Assembly: GCF_050948215.1 (NCBI RefSeq)
Contig: NC_135156.1
Location: forward strand, 16,305,257-16,369,256
From: Halictus rubicundus
Lineage: Eukaryota; Arthropoda; Insecta; Hymenoptera; Halictidae
DNA: 64,000 nt
Direction: 5' to 3'
Shown: one piece after another, positions 10,383 to 21,660 of the stretch
How positions within the stretch are numbered: position 1 is the stretch's first letter
Layout: each line of letters opens with the position of its first letter
Program-made: the position numbers and the translations under genes
The notes under the pieces: generated by a model
The model's database searches: none
Told to the model about the DNA's origin: nothing
Seen by the model: the letters and a program-made list of their open reading frames with translations, nothing else

Positions 10383-12190
10383 GGTGTAATTAGTGGTCTG
10401 CGATTGTGCGAGTTGAAGGAGATGTGATGTAAAGGGATTGTAACCCTGAGGGGAACGATAAATGAATACTATTATTATTACTACTATAAAACACACGAGA
10501 TTCATAAGAATGGTCCTAGATTTAAATGTCTCGAGAAATACTGAAATTTCTCGAGAAATGGAGAAATAATCGATCATAAAATTTCTCGAGAAAGAATTCT
10601 CACTGATCGGGGTTCCTGCGATTCCTTGAAGAATTTCGTGTGACGATCGACCCACGGGAAAATCATTCTGAAGGGATGGTGGTCGCCGTGGTCGCGGCGG
10701 TCGCAGCCGTCGTCGCCGCGGTGGCGCGTTAATGGTAACGCGTCAAGGACGACGATAGCGAAGGAGCACGATAACGTTACGTACTTCTCGTGACCACCGG
10801 ACTCGTCTAATAATAGGTAGCCGCGTATCGATCCGCCACTCCGCGAAAGACACTACTCCCGGTGTTCTATCGTCTAACGAAAACACGTTACCGACGGATT
10901 AGTTCCTCCGGTTGGTATAGGCCATGCGACGCGACGGTTTCTCTCCTCTCCTCTTCTCTTCTTTCTTTTTCTCTCCTCTCCTCCCCTCTCCTCTTCTTCC
11001 CTCTCTCGGCATCATCGTCGCGGTCGTTATCAATCCGAGTTGCGAGCCACGCTATTTATATCGCGACTCCGCGAGCTTGGACGATACGCGACCCGACCGA
11101 ACGGGAATCCACGGTTTCGGGACGGAAGGTCCCATAACTTCCACGTGAAAATAGTCGAGCATGTTGCGACGAGAACCCTCTTCGACAACTACGTCGACGT
11201 AATCGCCGTTCGTGACGACGCGACGCTGGCCCCGGGCAGCGGGATTTAACCGCTCGTAATCGGTACGAGGATCTTCCATTATCTTCCATCTTCGATTCTA
11301 TCGCGTCACCTTATTGCTGCGGATTCGATGCATTTATGAAAATAATGACGACAGTTCGAAGCTGAAATGGAACATTAACGGAATCGAGTCTACAGGAATT
11401 ATTTTCCCCCTCGAAGGGGACATTACGAGTCCGGAATCGATGGCTCCGAGTGCCAAACGGTTAAACAAAGACTATGAGCGGCTCCTGTTTGTCGCAGCCA
11501 ACGCGGAACAGTTTTGTTTCGCTCAGAGATCCGACGAATGATCGAGTCGCGAAGCGTCGATACGATTGACACGAAAATCCTTTTAGAATTCAACGTCTGC
11601 CGAAGGATTACGCCGACTCTGGGTGTCGGACGGTTTTCGACGATCAGTATCGTAAGCCTGAACGTAAGCTCCCGAGACGGACTGTGCCGTACGGGAACGG
11701 TATCGATCGATCGGTAGATTTTCGCAGGCGGTAAGAAAATTCAACGCGCGTTGAACCCTCGCGAGGCGCAGGGGATCGCGAAGCTGTGTTGCACAATGTG
11801 TGTGGACATAGTCTTTCAGATTCCAATGCCATGGATGGCCTGTTGGTGGGGACCGATTTGTACCTAGGCTGCGGATCTTTACGCGTTTCTAGCACCGTTC
11901 GTTTCTTAAGCTGTGTCCACACTGATGCAACGTCGACCAACTTTCTGTCGCACTTTGTTGACTCTTCTTCTTTTGTTCGGTAAAAAGCGGAAACCGTTAT
12001 GTACACAAGGCTTTTGGGTTTAGGCTACTAGCTGTGCAACTGTGTAATCTGGCCATTAGGGCACGGTTAAATTTACACGACTCCGCCTCGGACTACTGTA
12101 CATATAATCGTACGATATATATCAATTTTCGGGCTTAGGAGTTCTTTGAAAAGAGAAACAACACACATTTCTTTGAAATTTCATCTTCAT
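10141..12190. other. Gene-free stretch with CT tract, CpG island and possible promoter
   Basis: (CT)n lies at 10349-10379. From 10670 to 11280 the DNA is CpG-rich with a CT-rich strand at 10937-11010, and TATAAATAG reads on the minus strand at 11060-11052. Family D-like ends occur singly near 11317 and 11871. No protein is recognised. Confidence 0.4.
11052..11060 (-). promoter_or_regulatory. Candidate TATA box
   Basis: TATAAATAG on the minus strand inside a CpG-rich island next to a CT/GA tract. No transcript is known from the window. Confidence 0.25.
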
Positions 12191-13634
12191 TTTAACATTA
12201 AGCCTACCAACGCCGGTCAAAATGACCGTTCCAGATTTTTTATTTTACAATTACTGAAGTTGTAAAGATGCTCTCGTGGGGAATGATTAAATAGATATAT
12301 TTAGGAGAGCATGTATTATATTACGAACCGCAGAAAATGCAAGTAAATTCAATTTCGTCATTTTTATAAGACATGTATTATGGTGCAATGGGGTAGATCA
12401 CTAACGCACTAGGCTTTATTTATTCGAATATACGTTGCATTGTACCAACTGTAAGGTAGAAATGACAATTGCATGAACTGGGTTTGTGGAAACTGCAACA
12501 AAGGATCAAAAAAAGAAACAATATGAATGTGAGAGATGTCTTGACTAATAATTCGCTAGTTCCTAAATCCTCGACGATGATTCCGCTTTTGCCCCATAAT
12601 ATAAGGAAATAAGATTCAATAATTTTTAAACAGGTAGGCACAGTTTTGCCCCAGTTCCGGGGAAGTCCGCCCTAGCAGCACTGTTTTCAATTTATTCAGA
12701 AAATCATAAGTTCCAGAATATATGTTTAATCCAAATTAATGCAACTTAAAGAATAAACCACGCGCTAAAGAAAAACACTGAGATTATTAGGTTTTAGTGG
12801 AGCAGATAGAAAATACATCAGTTTAAAGTAAACTTTACAATTTCTCAGTCGGTTTTACCCCACTCCAGCTTAATTACTTTTAAGGCTCGGTAGGTTTAGT
12901 GTTGATGAGATATTTCGAGTACGCCATTAGACATGGAAAACGGTGGAAAAACCGGTAAAGTGGTGTGACGAATAATCCTCTTGGGGCCCCGCCGAACCAT
13001 TGACATTGCTCGAAATGATCCTTTACACCAGTAAAGGTTAAGTTTGATTTTCTCATGGAAAATTTCCAGCCCCAAAGAGATTCTAATTGCTCTGGCTGTG
13101 GAATGACAAGGGAAGGGGTTAACGGGTTAGAATGAAAGATTGGCGTTATAGGGGCCGGCAATCGAGCGGGACACATCGGCGCGGATAGGACAATGTGAAA
13201 ACGTTGTTCTCGATCCGAGCCACGCGTAGGCAGGCGCTCGTACACGTGTATCCGTGGCGCCACGGATGGCCAGCTCGGCCGCGACAACCGACGGCGAGAA
13301 GAAAACAAGAACGTTACGTAAATAGAAACGGTCAATGCTGCCATGGGAACACCGACGAATGTTACGGGAATCGAAGGGGATGGTAGAAACGCGTGGAGAA
13401 CGGCGAGGCGAGGCGAGGAGGTATTCTATTCGCGAACAACGCCGACAACGCGCTCGGTTCTGCCATAGATTCTCGATCGTCGCGCGACAGCTTCGGGGTT
13501 GCGGTCGAGGCGAAGCGGGTGTTCGCACCGATTCGGTCCGAATCGATACCGCGACGCATAGTGGTCGATCAATTATGAGAAACGGAATGCAAAAACATGC
13601 AATTATTTTAGAAGTCGAAAATTATTAGACTGTC
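12191..13634. other. Degenerate repeats and CpG-rich patch, no gene
   Basis: A family B-like end (AAGCCTACC followed by GTCAAAATGACCG) starts near 12197 and a possible partner end lies near 12410. Around 13140-13560 is CpG-rich with overlapping chance ORFs. No gene is supported. Confidence 0.35.
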
Positions 13635-13866
13635 TTAACCCTTTGCACTCGAGCGGTGACTCTGAAGCAGCACTAGATATTATTGTGGCATTCTTTCAAA
13701 GAAATTACAAAAAATATTACAAAATTTGTATTCGATAGATTACTAAACATTTAAATATCTTATGTGGAAATCGGATCAGTTTCGTACGAATAAAATGAAA
13801 ATATTCTAAGACGGAAGAGAAAAATTTAGTTTTAAAATGAAAATAGCGCCGAGTGCAAAGGGTTGA
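13635..13866. mobile_element. Family A TTAA element
   Basis: It starts TTAACCCTTTGCACTCGAGC and ends CCGAGTGCAAAGGGTTGA. At 232 bp it is one of the cleanest family A copies and serves as the uninterrupted reference for 44143-44603. Confidence 0.7.
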
Positions 13867-14356
13867 TTTTCCCGCTATTATTCTTCGTAGCAAGAAATGT
13901 TTCAGAAGAAATTTGGAAGGTGACATATTTTGGTGTTATTAGTTTTTTCGTGGGTGAAAGTCGTACATATGAAGGTCAGCTTCGTTTTCTTCTTTTTTTT
14001 ATGGAATGATGTATTAGTAATGATAATATTAGTTACGAGAAAGTGTTAACCTGCTTATGTCGAGAAGTGAACAGTTTAGGAAATATTTCAATTTAAAGGA
14101 TTGTAAGACCCCATTGTTGTCACACTAAGGCGATCATTGCAGAACAGGTTCAACATAGTTATTGTCCTACTTTGTTTAATGCATCGGCTGATGATATGTT
14201 GCTTCATATCGGTCACTGCAAGTTGGAGGTTCAGCATAAACTTAATTCTTCATGTGAACCCGCAAGACATTTATACTTTTTTTAACGCTACCGCGTTAGT
14301 TAAAGGAGGGCAATAATTACTTCATCGATTATGAAAATGATTATTTATTTGTTATT
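13867..14356. other. AT-rich, nothing recognised
   Basis: No coding, RNA or repeat signal identified. Confidence 0.4.
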
Positions 14357-14699
14357 ATATTTTTACACTTCGCGAACATATACATACATATTAATTTAAA
14401 TGAAAAAATTCGATGTGTTTCTAAAATTAATTCATAATAGCAGTTTAACCGCTGATACAGGCACTAAATTTACCGCTGTTCAATTTAAATGTCTTATTCA
14501 TTTTTTAAATTAATTTTCACTTAAATTATATTTTTATACTTCGCGAACAAATACATACATGTTAATTCAAATGAAAAAATTCGATGAGTTTCAAAAACTA
14601 ATTCATAATAACAGTTTAACCGCTGATACAGGCACTAAATTTACCGCTGTTCAATTTAAATGTCTTATTCATTTTTAAAATTAATTTTCACTTAAATTA
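14357..14699. repeat. Two-copy tandem duplication, about 172 bp each
   Basis: The unit from TTTTTACACTTCGCGAAC to TTTTCACTTAAATTA is repeated directly twice with a few mismatches (14357-14527 and 14528-14699). AT-rich and non-coding. Confidence 0.7.
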
Positions 14700-14947
14700 G
14701 ATTATACATTTTTTAAATCTACACTATATTGATAAATTTTATATATAAATAAAATTGTGATTAACTCATAATTTATTTAAACGAGGCAGTACAGACATTA
14801 AAAGAATTTGGAACAGTTGTCATACTGTTTTGAGCCTGTTGAATCTATTAAGAAAGGAAGTCAATTTTTATTCTGCTCCAGTTCGTTGTAATCGAGGTGG
14901 AGATTTTTCATTTTGCATAGGGGTCCATTAATTATTAGAGATGGGGG

Positions 14948-15508
14948 TTAAACCACGTGCAAACGGAGCCGTGTCCAGGCATTGCGAGGCAGCCTCGACC
15001 GATCGGCTCTCGAGGGTCTCTTTAGCATTTGCGTGGCAAGGACGCGAGGCAGCACGAGGCAATCGTAGCATCTGGATGTAGTGCATGCGATGCAGCTCAC
15101 TCGATGCAGCTCACTCGATGCGCGTCCACACGTAGCGGACAAGAGACTGCGAGGCACCATCGACGATGTCGAAGAACCAGCGGTCGTTGGTTCAGAGATT
15201 CGAGGCTGCCACGGCTCGGAATCAAACAGTTTACACTGCTCAGGCTTTCCCGACGTTTCGCAAGCATCGTAACTAGCTTTGTCAAGAATCGCAAGATCAA
15301 GGATCGCGGTATCGACGTGTCTGCTCTGACCCCTGACCAAGCTAGCTGCAATGCTTGCGAAATCTTCCGAAGATAATTCCGAAAGGTCTGCTTCGGAAAG
15401 TCTTAACACTTTATCTACCGGAAGCCCGATAACCGTCCGACAGCGGTGCCTGGGTCTGCTTCGACCCAGGATATCGAAAGAGACATTCAAGCGACTCGCG
15501 AAAATCAA
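14948..15508 (-). other. Unidentified 186-codon ORF
   Basis: An uninterrupted minus-strand ORF starts at ATG 15508. Its first half has a regular acidic/hydrophobic pattern (for example LSEADLSELSSEDFASIAAS); its second half is Arg/Ser-rich and less protein-like. The stretch encoding DFASIAASLV has a relative near 58205-58240. It contains two partly inverted copies of a GCAATGCTTGCGAAA motif, so a repeat origin is likely. No family is recognised. Confidence 0.2.
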
Positions 15509-15837
15509 GAGAGTGGTCCAAAAAGTCGATATTGTCGGTGAATAATGGTTCTTCTTTTTAAAAAACTAAAGTCTGTACAAAATATATGAATATCATTTAT
15601 TAAAATTGACCGTCACGGACTATAGTCGCTTGACGGATTAACTACTCAATTTCTGGCGATCAAATTAAATGGACAGGGGACTGACGTGTCTGCGAGAAGT
15701 ACCGTAAAAAAGTGTCCCGAAAAATTGATAAAGCAATGAATAGACAGCATCTTTTATATAGTTGTAACGATGATCAGGTGTCCGAGGGTTGATACGATTT
15801 TCAAAATATTTTTGCTGTACCAGAACGTCTTAAAACG

Positions 15838-16064
15838 TTAACACTAGGTTTACGGAGCATTAAACGTGAGTTATTTTACATTACTTTATAAAAATAAGAA
15901 GAATGTGTCTATCCTAGTTTTCAGCACTTTTTTTAAATAATATATACCTAAGGAAATAAGTTTGTTGAGTAATTCCACGTAGATGGATCTGCACAATCTC
16001 AATAATCGTAAATTAAAAATATTAGAACCCGTCATTTTGACGGGTCCCGTAAACCTAGTGTTAA
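15838..16064. mobile_element. Family B TTAA element (reference copy)
   Basis: It starts TTAACACTAGGTTTACGGAG and ends CCCGTAAACCTAGTGTTAA, nearly perfect 18-bp inverted repeats. The palindrome GTCATTTTGACGGGT lies beside the right end. At 227 bp it is uninterrupted, unlike 4714-5150. Confidence 0.75.
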
Positions 16065-17119
16065 AATTCTTCTTTCGCATAAAAAATACCGAACGATTAG
16101 ATTACGTTACTGCCAGTGAGTTGTTGCTTTACGATTGAGATTGCTATTGCTGTTGAAGGTTCTGTCGGGTGTACAAATTAATTCGTAGCCTCCTGAAAAT
16201 CGAGAGCCACGAATTAATTTCCAATATTAAAAATTCCTTATCCATGGATTATAGACTAAAAACAAAAATTATGGAAAAATCTCCGGCAGGTAATGCGTTA
16301 ACCAGTGAGAGCTGCACTATACCGCGAGAGGCCGTGAAAGCCTGAAATCTCTGATTAGGCGTGCGGCGTCGAGGGTGGCGGCGTGTTCCGCGGCTGTTGC
16401 CTCGCGAGTCCGCCTCGCGTTGGCGAGTCGCGCGGCAGAAATACGCGGGATCGCGCGTCGAACACAGCCGCGCGAGCGTAAAATAGTCTCGCAGAGTTTA
16501 TTTTCATCGGCTCCATTTATTTTCGCCCGGTTTGCCGCTCCCCAAGGATGCTACCGAACGGTCTGGCGCGTCGATGCTCGATGCTCGATTCTCGATCGCT
16601 CGAGGGCGAGCAAGGGTTGTTGCGAGGGTGTGCGCGCGATCCGCCGATGCTCGTCGGTCCTCGGGACTCGTCGATTTGCGGAATCGCGCGTGTCCCTCGG
16701 CTGTCCGGACCAGTCCCTTTCGCCCACGGTGTGGAAGTCTCGAGGTGGAACGCAAAAGACGACAGCGATCCATATATTTAGGCTCTATTCACAGCCGGGC
16801 TTTGGTGTCTTGCCAAATCTATTTTTCCCGGCGAAGGCGGGATCGCGTATTGTGCCCGTGCTAATTCCGTCGCATCGTAACGCGGGCCGATCTCGTGGCG
16901 AAGGCGCGGGTGTTGCCTGTTTCTTGGCTACCGAGCTCTATACCCTTTGCGTTTGCGTTTGCGTTTCAGTTCGAATTCGCAGTACTCGCGTTCCCGCTTA
17001 GGCCCCGTCCAGACCGGACAGAGAAACGCCATTGCGCGCTCTACTCGCGATTTCATCGAGAAAACTCATCCAATGGCATAAAAATGCTTGGATTTTCACG
17101 GGATTTTTTGGCCCACTTC
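16065..17119. other. CpG-rich island, no recognised gene
   Basis: A fragment near 16166-16215 (GTGTACAAATTAATTCGTAG) resembles the mariner-like element at 38862. From 16350 to 17050 the DNA is strongly CpG-rich. The 208-codon plus-strand ORF at 16375-17001 is not protein-like. The patch could be regulatory. Confidence 0.35.
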
Positions 17120-17715
17120 TAACGCTTCTATTACCAAATATCTGCATAATTCTCGTCAGTCCATCACCAGCGCCCGCTAGATCGAACCTTCCTCAAAATA
17201 TTCTCATATAAAGCGAAAAACTTGAAGCACGTTTCTGGCTGGTCAGCATTCGTAATATCGATAATACAGAGCAATTAATGTGACAAGTTTAGTCAGAGAC
17301 TTAACCCTTTGCACTCCTACGTCGAGTGTGACTCGACATTAGTTTTGATCTCAGGAGCCCCATTGTCGGGTCCTACTCGACATTATTTCATGTCCAAATA
17401 AGTATATGTCGCGCACACGTTACCGACGCTCTTACCGACCCGGTTTATTGTTATTATTATTATTATTAAGCGAGAGAAAACTTGCGTAACTCAGGAGGAT
17501 AATACGAATGATCTTTGCGAATGATCTTGAAGTAAATATCAAATTTAATACTTAAAAGCGTTGGGAGCTGCTGGTAACGAAATTGAAATAACATTCGGAG
17601 TGCAAAGGGTTAAGACACGTCGGATCAAGACCAAGACGGATCGTAAGTCTGTGTCTGAAGGCTGCGAATGGAAATTATTAATTAAAAAGCCGCGTGACTA
17701 TCTCGGGCCCTTAAC
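17120..17715. repeat. Interspersed repeat with an A element inserted
   Basis: Homologous to 3770-4350. It is interrupted by the TTAA element 17301-17613 at the position where the other copy reads ACTTAAGAC. Confidence 0.6.
17301..17613. mobile_element. Family A-type TTAA element at a defined target
   Basis: It starts TTAACCCTTTGCACTCC and ends GGAGTGCAAAGGGTTAA, perfect 17-bp ends. The interior differs from other A copies and carries a GTCGAGTGTGACTCGAC palindrome. The empty site at 4273-4276 shows that TTAA was duplicated. Confidence 0.75.
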
Positions 17716-17850
17716 GCCTGGCTCACGGGACCCGTCGAAATGACGAGTTGCAATACTTTTAATCTACGATTGTTGAGATTGTGCAGATGCATTTGCGAGG
17801 AGTTATTCAATAAATTCATTTCCTTGGGTACCAGAAAATAAACTGGAAAA
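17710..17850. mobile_element. Partial family B element
   Basis: CACGGGACCCGTCGAAATGACGAG and the following AT-rich part match the inverted right half of family B. The other end is not identifiable. Confidence 0.4.
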
Positions 17851-18023
17851 TATAGGAGCACTGTTCACCGTTCGTCGACGAGTACTCTGCTCGCGGCTTA
17901 AACGCCGATTTTTATTATCACGGTTTTGATTATCACACGTTCTTTAATGCATTGGAATATAACTATTTATACTGTCGGATCGTATCAGCGCAGACAGGTA
18001 TCGGAAACCAAACAAGAGAGATA

Positions 18024-19084
18024 TTAGAGGGGCCCATAAGTAATTAATTATTTTGTAGTAAATACAAGTTTTTATTTCTTAATTTATTATATAATCTCCA
18101 TCATTATCAAGGACGGTTTGCCATCTTTCCTGAAAATTTTCAATCCACGGTTTCTTATAGAAATCCAGGGTTCGTCAAGCAAAATATGACTCAAGGTGCC
18201 TCCTCTACAGAATGTTTTATTTCTTAAATAATGCTCCAGAGATCTGAAAAGATCAGAGGGAGCACTATCCGGTGATTACGGGGGTACGATCAAACTTTTC
18301 ATTGCAATTTTTTGATTTTTTCCTGAGTGAGTTTCGCTGTACGGGGCCGGGCATTGTCAATTTGCAGTATTACGCCTTTTCTGTGGACTAAAGATGCCCC
18401 CTTTTTCAATAGTTCTGAATACAGCCGTTGTACTTGCCGACAATACAACTCAGCAGCAACTGTTTCTCCAGGTTTCAACAACTCAAAGTGAATTATGCCG
18501 CGACAGTCCCACCAAGTGCACAGTAACACCTTTCTAAGCGATAAGCTAGGTTTACGTGTTGATATTGCGGTTTGATTTGCAGAAAGCCAATGCTTGGAAC
18601 GCTCTACGTTATCATAAAGAATCCATTTTTCATCTCCGGTAACGATTCTGCTAAGAAATGGATCTCTACGAAATCTGGATAACAATCAAGTGCAAATTGA
18701 TCGACGAATATTCTCGTTGGTCTCAGATAATTGATGACGGTACCCATATTCCTTGCCTGTATGCCTTTCCCATTTCGTGTAGGCGCCTTTGTATAGTTGA
18801 CCATGCGGACCCAAGGCTTCTCGATAATTCTAGCATACTTAATTTTGGATCAGCTTCCACCAGAGATTTTAGGGTGTCATTATCAAATTCAACTGGTCGT
18901 CCGAGGCCTGTCAGAGAGATCATAATCACCAGCAACAAACCTTGTTGACCTTCGATACATCTCCATAAACATCGCAAATTTTCTTTGTTGTCACCGTTGC
19001 ATTAAATCCCGCATGAAAATGAAAAAGTATGCAATGACGAATACGATCCTCGGAAGGTACGAACGCCATTTTATTATTGTAAAA
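18024..19084 (-). mobile_element. Mariner element, near full length, frameshifted transposase
   Basis: The 3' terminus is at 18024 (TTAGAGGGGCCCATAAGTAA, preceded by TA). The minus-strand transposase starts at ATG 19072 and is split over several frames. Visible parts are the N-terminal helix-turn-helix (IRHCILFHFHAGFNATVTTK), a second HTH (LSMLELSRSLGSAWSTIQRR), TGDEKWILYDN with the first catalytic Asp, QIDNARPR with the second, and SPDSAPSDL near 18270 with the third, giving the D,D34D triad of mariner. Multiple frameshifts make it a pseudogene. Its 5' end is replaced by the neighbouring element at 19095. An end fragment of the same family sits at 21473. Confidence 0.8.
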
Positions 19085-19094
19085 AAAAATGATA

Positions 19095-19658
19095 CTCGCT
19101 GTTTCTTCAAAAATGGCAGTAGCAGTACCCCGTTCGTGGAATTTCGAATGGTAACACACATGCAAGGCAGTAGTGTATCTAACCTTAAATTTCAGTGTAT
19201 GGTAGTTCACTTTAGTGTAAACAAAGTAATTTTTTCTTAGTTCTGAAAATGTCTACTTTTGTGCCAAATAAAGTGTATTTGCGGGGAATTTTATTGCACT
19301 ACTTTATTCAAAAGAAATCTGCAGCTGAAGCACATAGAATTCTTGTTGAGACTTATGGGGACAATGCTTTGTCGGATACGACATGCAGAGACTGGTTTCG
19401 ACGCTTCAAAAATAATGATTTTGAACTTGAGGATAAAGAACGTTTTGGCGCACCGAAAAAATTTGAAGACGAAAAGTTGGTGGAATTACTCGATCAAGAC
19501 CGATGTCAGACGCTAGCAGAACTTGGAAAAACATTACAAGTAGACGAGTCAACTGTTTCATAACGTTTAAAAGTTTTAGGAATGATCCAGAAGCAAGGAC
19601 ATTGGGTAAAAGCTTTTATTTTGTAAAAGAAACAGCGAGAACTTATTCAAGGTCCTAA
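19095..19658 (+). mobile_element. Internally deleted mariner, left end truncated
   Basis: A non-autonomous copy of a second mariner family. The right terminus (AGAACTTATTCAAGGTCCTAA at 19638-19658) is followed by TA. The left terminus lacks its first 19 bp, where it abuts the mariner at 18024-19084. The only ORF is 19249-19563. Everything downstream of the DNA-binding domain, including the catalytic part, is deleted. Confidence 0.75.
19249..19563 (+). CDS. Truncated mariner transposase, DNA-binding domain only (104 aa)
   Basis: Starts at ATG in MSTFVPNKVYLRGILLHYF. It contains the paired helix-turn-helix region of mariner transposases: a first HTH (AAEAHRILVETYGDNALSD), then CRDWFRRFKNNDFELEDKER, an AT-hook-like GAPKKF, and a second HTH (LLDQDRCQTLAELGKTL). 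It stops after DESTVS. No catalytic Asp remains. A protein of this kind could bind the family's ends without cutting; that is inference. The same protein is encoded at 21756-22070. Confidence 0.6.
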   Translation: MSTFVPNKVYLRGILLHYFIQKKSAAEAHRILVETYGDNALSDTTCRDWFRRFKNNDFELEDKERFGAPKKFEDEKLVELLDQDRCQTLAELGKTLQVDESTVS

Positions 19659-20561
19659 TATTTCTAACGTGTAAAAATGATTAATGAGCACAGTCAATTT
19701 TTACTTCGTTCCTGTAAATTGCGATTGATGTGTACAAATTTTATTTTGCATAAAATCAACTCATGAGTGGACTGCGGATCTTCGTGCGAAACAAAAATGG
19801 GAGGCAAATAAAATTTCTTTCCCGAATGACTTGGAAATGTTGGTTCGCGTGTTACCAAGTTGGGGGCTCGATTATTACCAAAAGAAAAAAACGTTATTAG
19901 GGCAAATTTTCTATGTACCGCGCAGGGTAAGACTATGCGAGACTAAACTTTTCGGGTCTCGACAGTACACCTGGAAAATGGAGAACGTCTCCGCCGTTTC
20001 GTCGCGGAATTCAGACGAAGACGCGAAAGAGTAGAAGAAGCACGAAATAATAAGAGCGGAGGAATTTAAAAATATTTGACCTATTAATCCTGCTATGCGA
20101 AAACTGCCACGGACGAATTTAATACCGTCAAGAGAACGTAAATGTCAGATCGGCCCTGACAGGTTTTGCATACACCACCTGTTTGGAGAGCTGGGAAGAA
20201 GGGAAATGCATTTCTATTTTATTCGATTTGATTGGTATCGAGGTAGACAGTTTTTTTATTTTGCATAAAGATTCCCAGTCTAGCTCGCGCACACAGACCC
20301 GCGCGCTATCACTTTCTTCTAGAATATTCAGTGGTACTGCACCGAAATACGACTGCAGCGGTGCATCGTCGTTTGGAGAACTACGTGCAGTAGACACTCT
20401 CTGATCCGGTCGACGCAATTAACGATCTATTATTGTATGATAATTTACTACACTATACCTAGATTTTGTGTACACGTAACAAATATTTTATACATTTCTT
20501 ATTTTATTTAAAACTTGTACAGTGGATCCAAGACATGTTTGAACACTAAACACAGTGTTTG
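19659..20561. other. No gene recognised
   Basis: A D-type end (GGACTGCGGATCTTCGTGCG) lies at 19771. The remainder is mixed AT-rich sequence without supported features. Confidence 0.4.
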
Positions 20562-20957
20562 TATGAGCCGTTTATTTCGAAAGTGGCCTAAGTCCATTTG
20601 TCAATTATTTCTTGTTGCCCGTAATTACGTGTACAACTTCAAGTTAGCTGTGATAAACAACATTTGCGGTTAAGTGTATTCAGAGTACATACGATAATTT
20701 TGGACACACAAGTTGTCGCTGTTCGTTCAATAATGGTTGTTAACTTTGAAAGTGGCTTAACTCAATTTTTGGTAAGAAAACACATATCATTCACTTAATA
20801 ATTGCTACCATTTTAATAGGAACTGTAAATTTAACTCTTTTGGATACACTTGAGTAGTATGACACATATTTTCAATTTTATTGAAACATAAGCCCTCAAA
20901 TATCTCAATTTAAGTATGAGTGGACTTAGGCCACTTTCAAAATAAACGGCTCGTATA
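20562..20957. mobile_element. Family E inverted-repeat element
   Basis: It starts TATGAGCCGTTTATTTCGAA followed by AGTGGCCTAAGTCCA, and ends TGGACTTAGGCCACTTTC then AAAATAAACGGCTCGTATA. The terminal inverted repeats are about 36 bp. It has one close copy at 43719-44124. Non-coding, about 396 bp; the flanking TA may be the target. Confidence 0.7.
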
Positions 20958-21095
20958 TCTCCCGAATGCCTCTACTGTATGGATATTAGAAGAATTCGGT
21001 GTCTCGCAACGTGGTAGGACAAGGATAGCTGAAATTAGCTGTATGTCCATTCATGATACTGATCTCTGGGATGGACGCTCGGTTCGACAGCCGAG

Positions 21096-21133
<38 letters not shown>

Positions 21134-21472
21134 CGGTCGATCGGAAAAATCGAATCGGGTGCGAACAGCGAACAGCAGAGAACAAACCACCGTTCGCGTA
21201 GCAACGGGCCGTCGCGATAAAAATAGAAATAGCAGCGGCGATCGATCGACGTGTTCCTTTCGGACTCGGTGTCCAGCCGATGAAAAGGTTCTCGGATGCG
21301 AACGCGAGTCGGGGAGCGGGACCACACAGATTCGCGGAATCACCGACGATGATCGCCTAAAGGTCGATTTGCACCCAGAGATCCCTACGCGCACCTACGC
21401 GTTCAAAACCACGATCTCCAATTTATACCCGCACAGACACGGGTTCCGTTTCGGCACGATACCTCAATACTA
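20958..21472. other. GA tract and CpG-rich patch
   Basis: (GA)n lies at 21099-21130, followed by CpG-rich DNA to about 21450. No gene is recognised. Confidence 0.4.
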
Positions 21473-21520
21473 TTAGGGGGGCCCATAAGTAATCAATTAT
21501 TTGCAAAGAATTTGTTTTGC
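21473..21520. mobile_element. Terminal fragment of the 18024-type mariner
   Basis: TTAGGGGGGCCCATAAGTAA then TCAATTATT matches the mariner end at 18024. The rest of the element is missing. Confidence 0.5.
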
Positions 21521-21660
21521 CTTTTGTTCTGTACCGATCGTTGAGGAGGAAACATATTCTTTTACAGTTTCTAAGTATATTCCTATACGTAAGTATATTT
21601 CTAAAGTATAGAAATAAGTATATTTCTAAATATATATAATTATATTTATATATATATATA

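Noticed and set aside
21473..21480. TTAGGGG resembling the insect telomere repeat TTAGG
   Set aside because: It is a single occurrence that is the terminus of a mariner (TTAGGGGGGCCCATAAG), not a tandem telomeric array.
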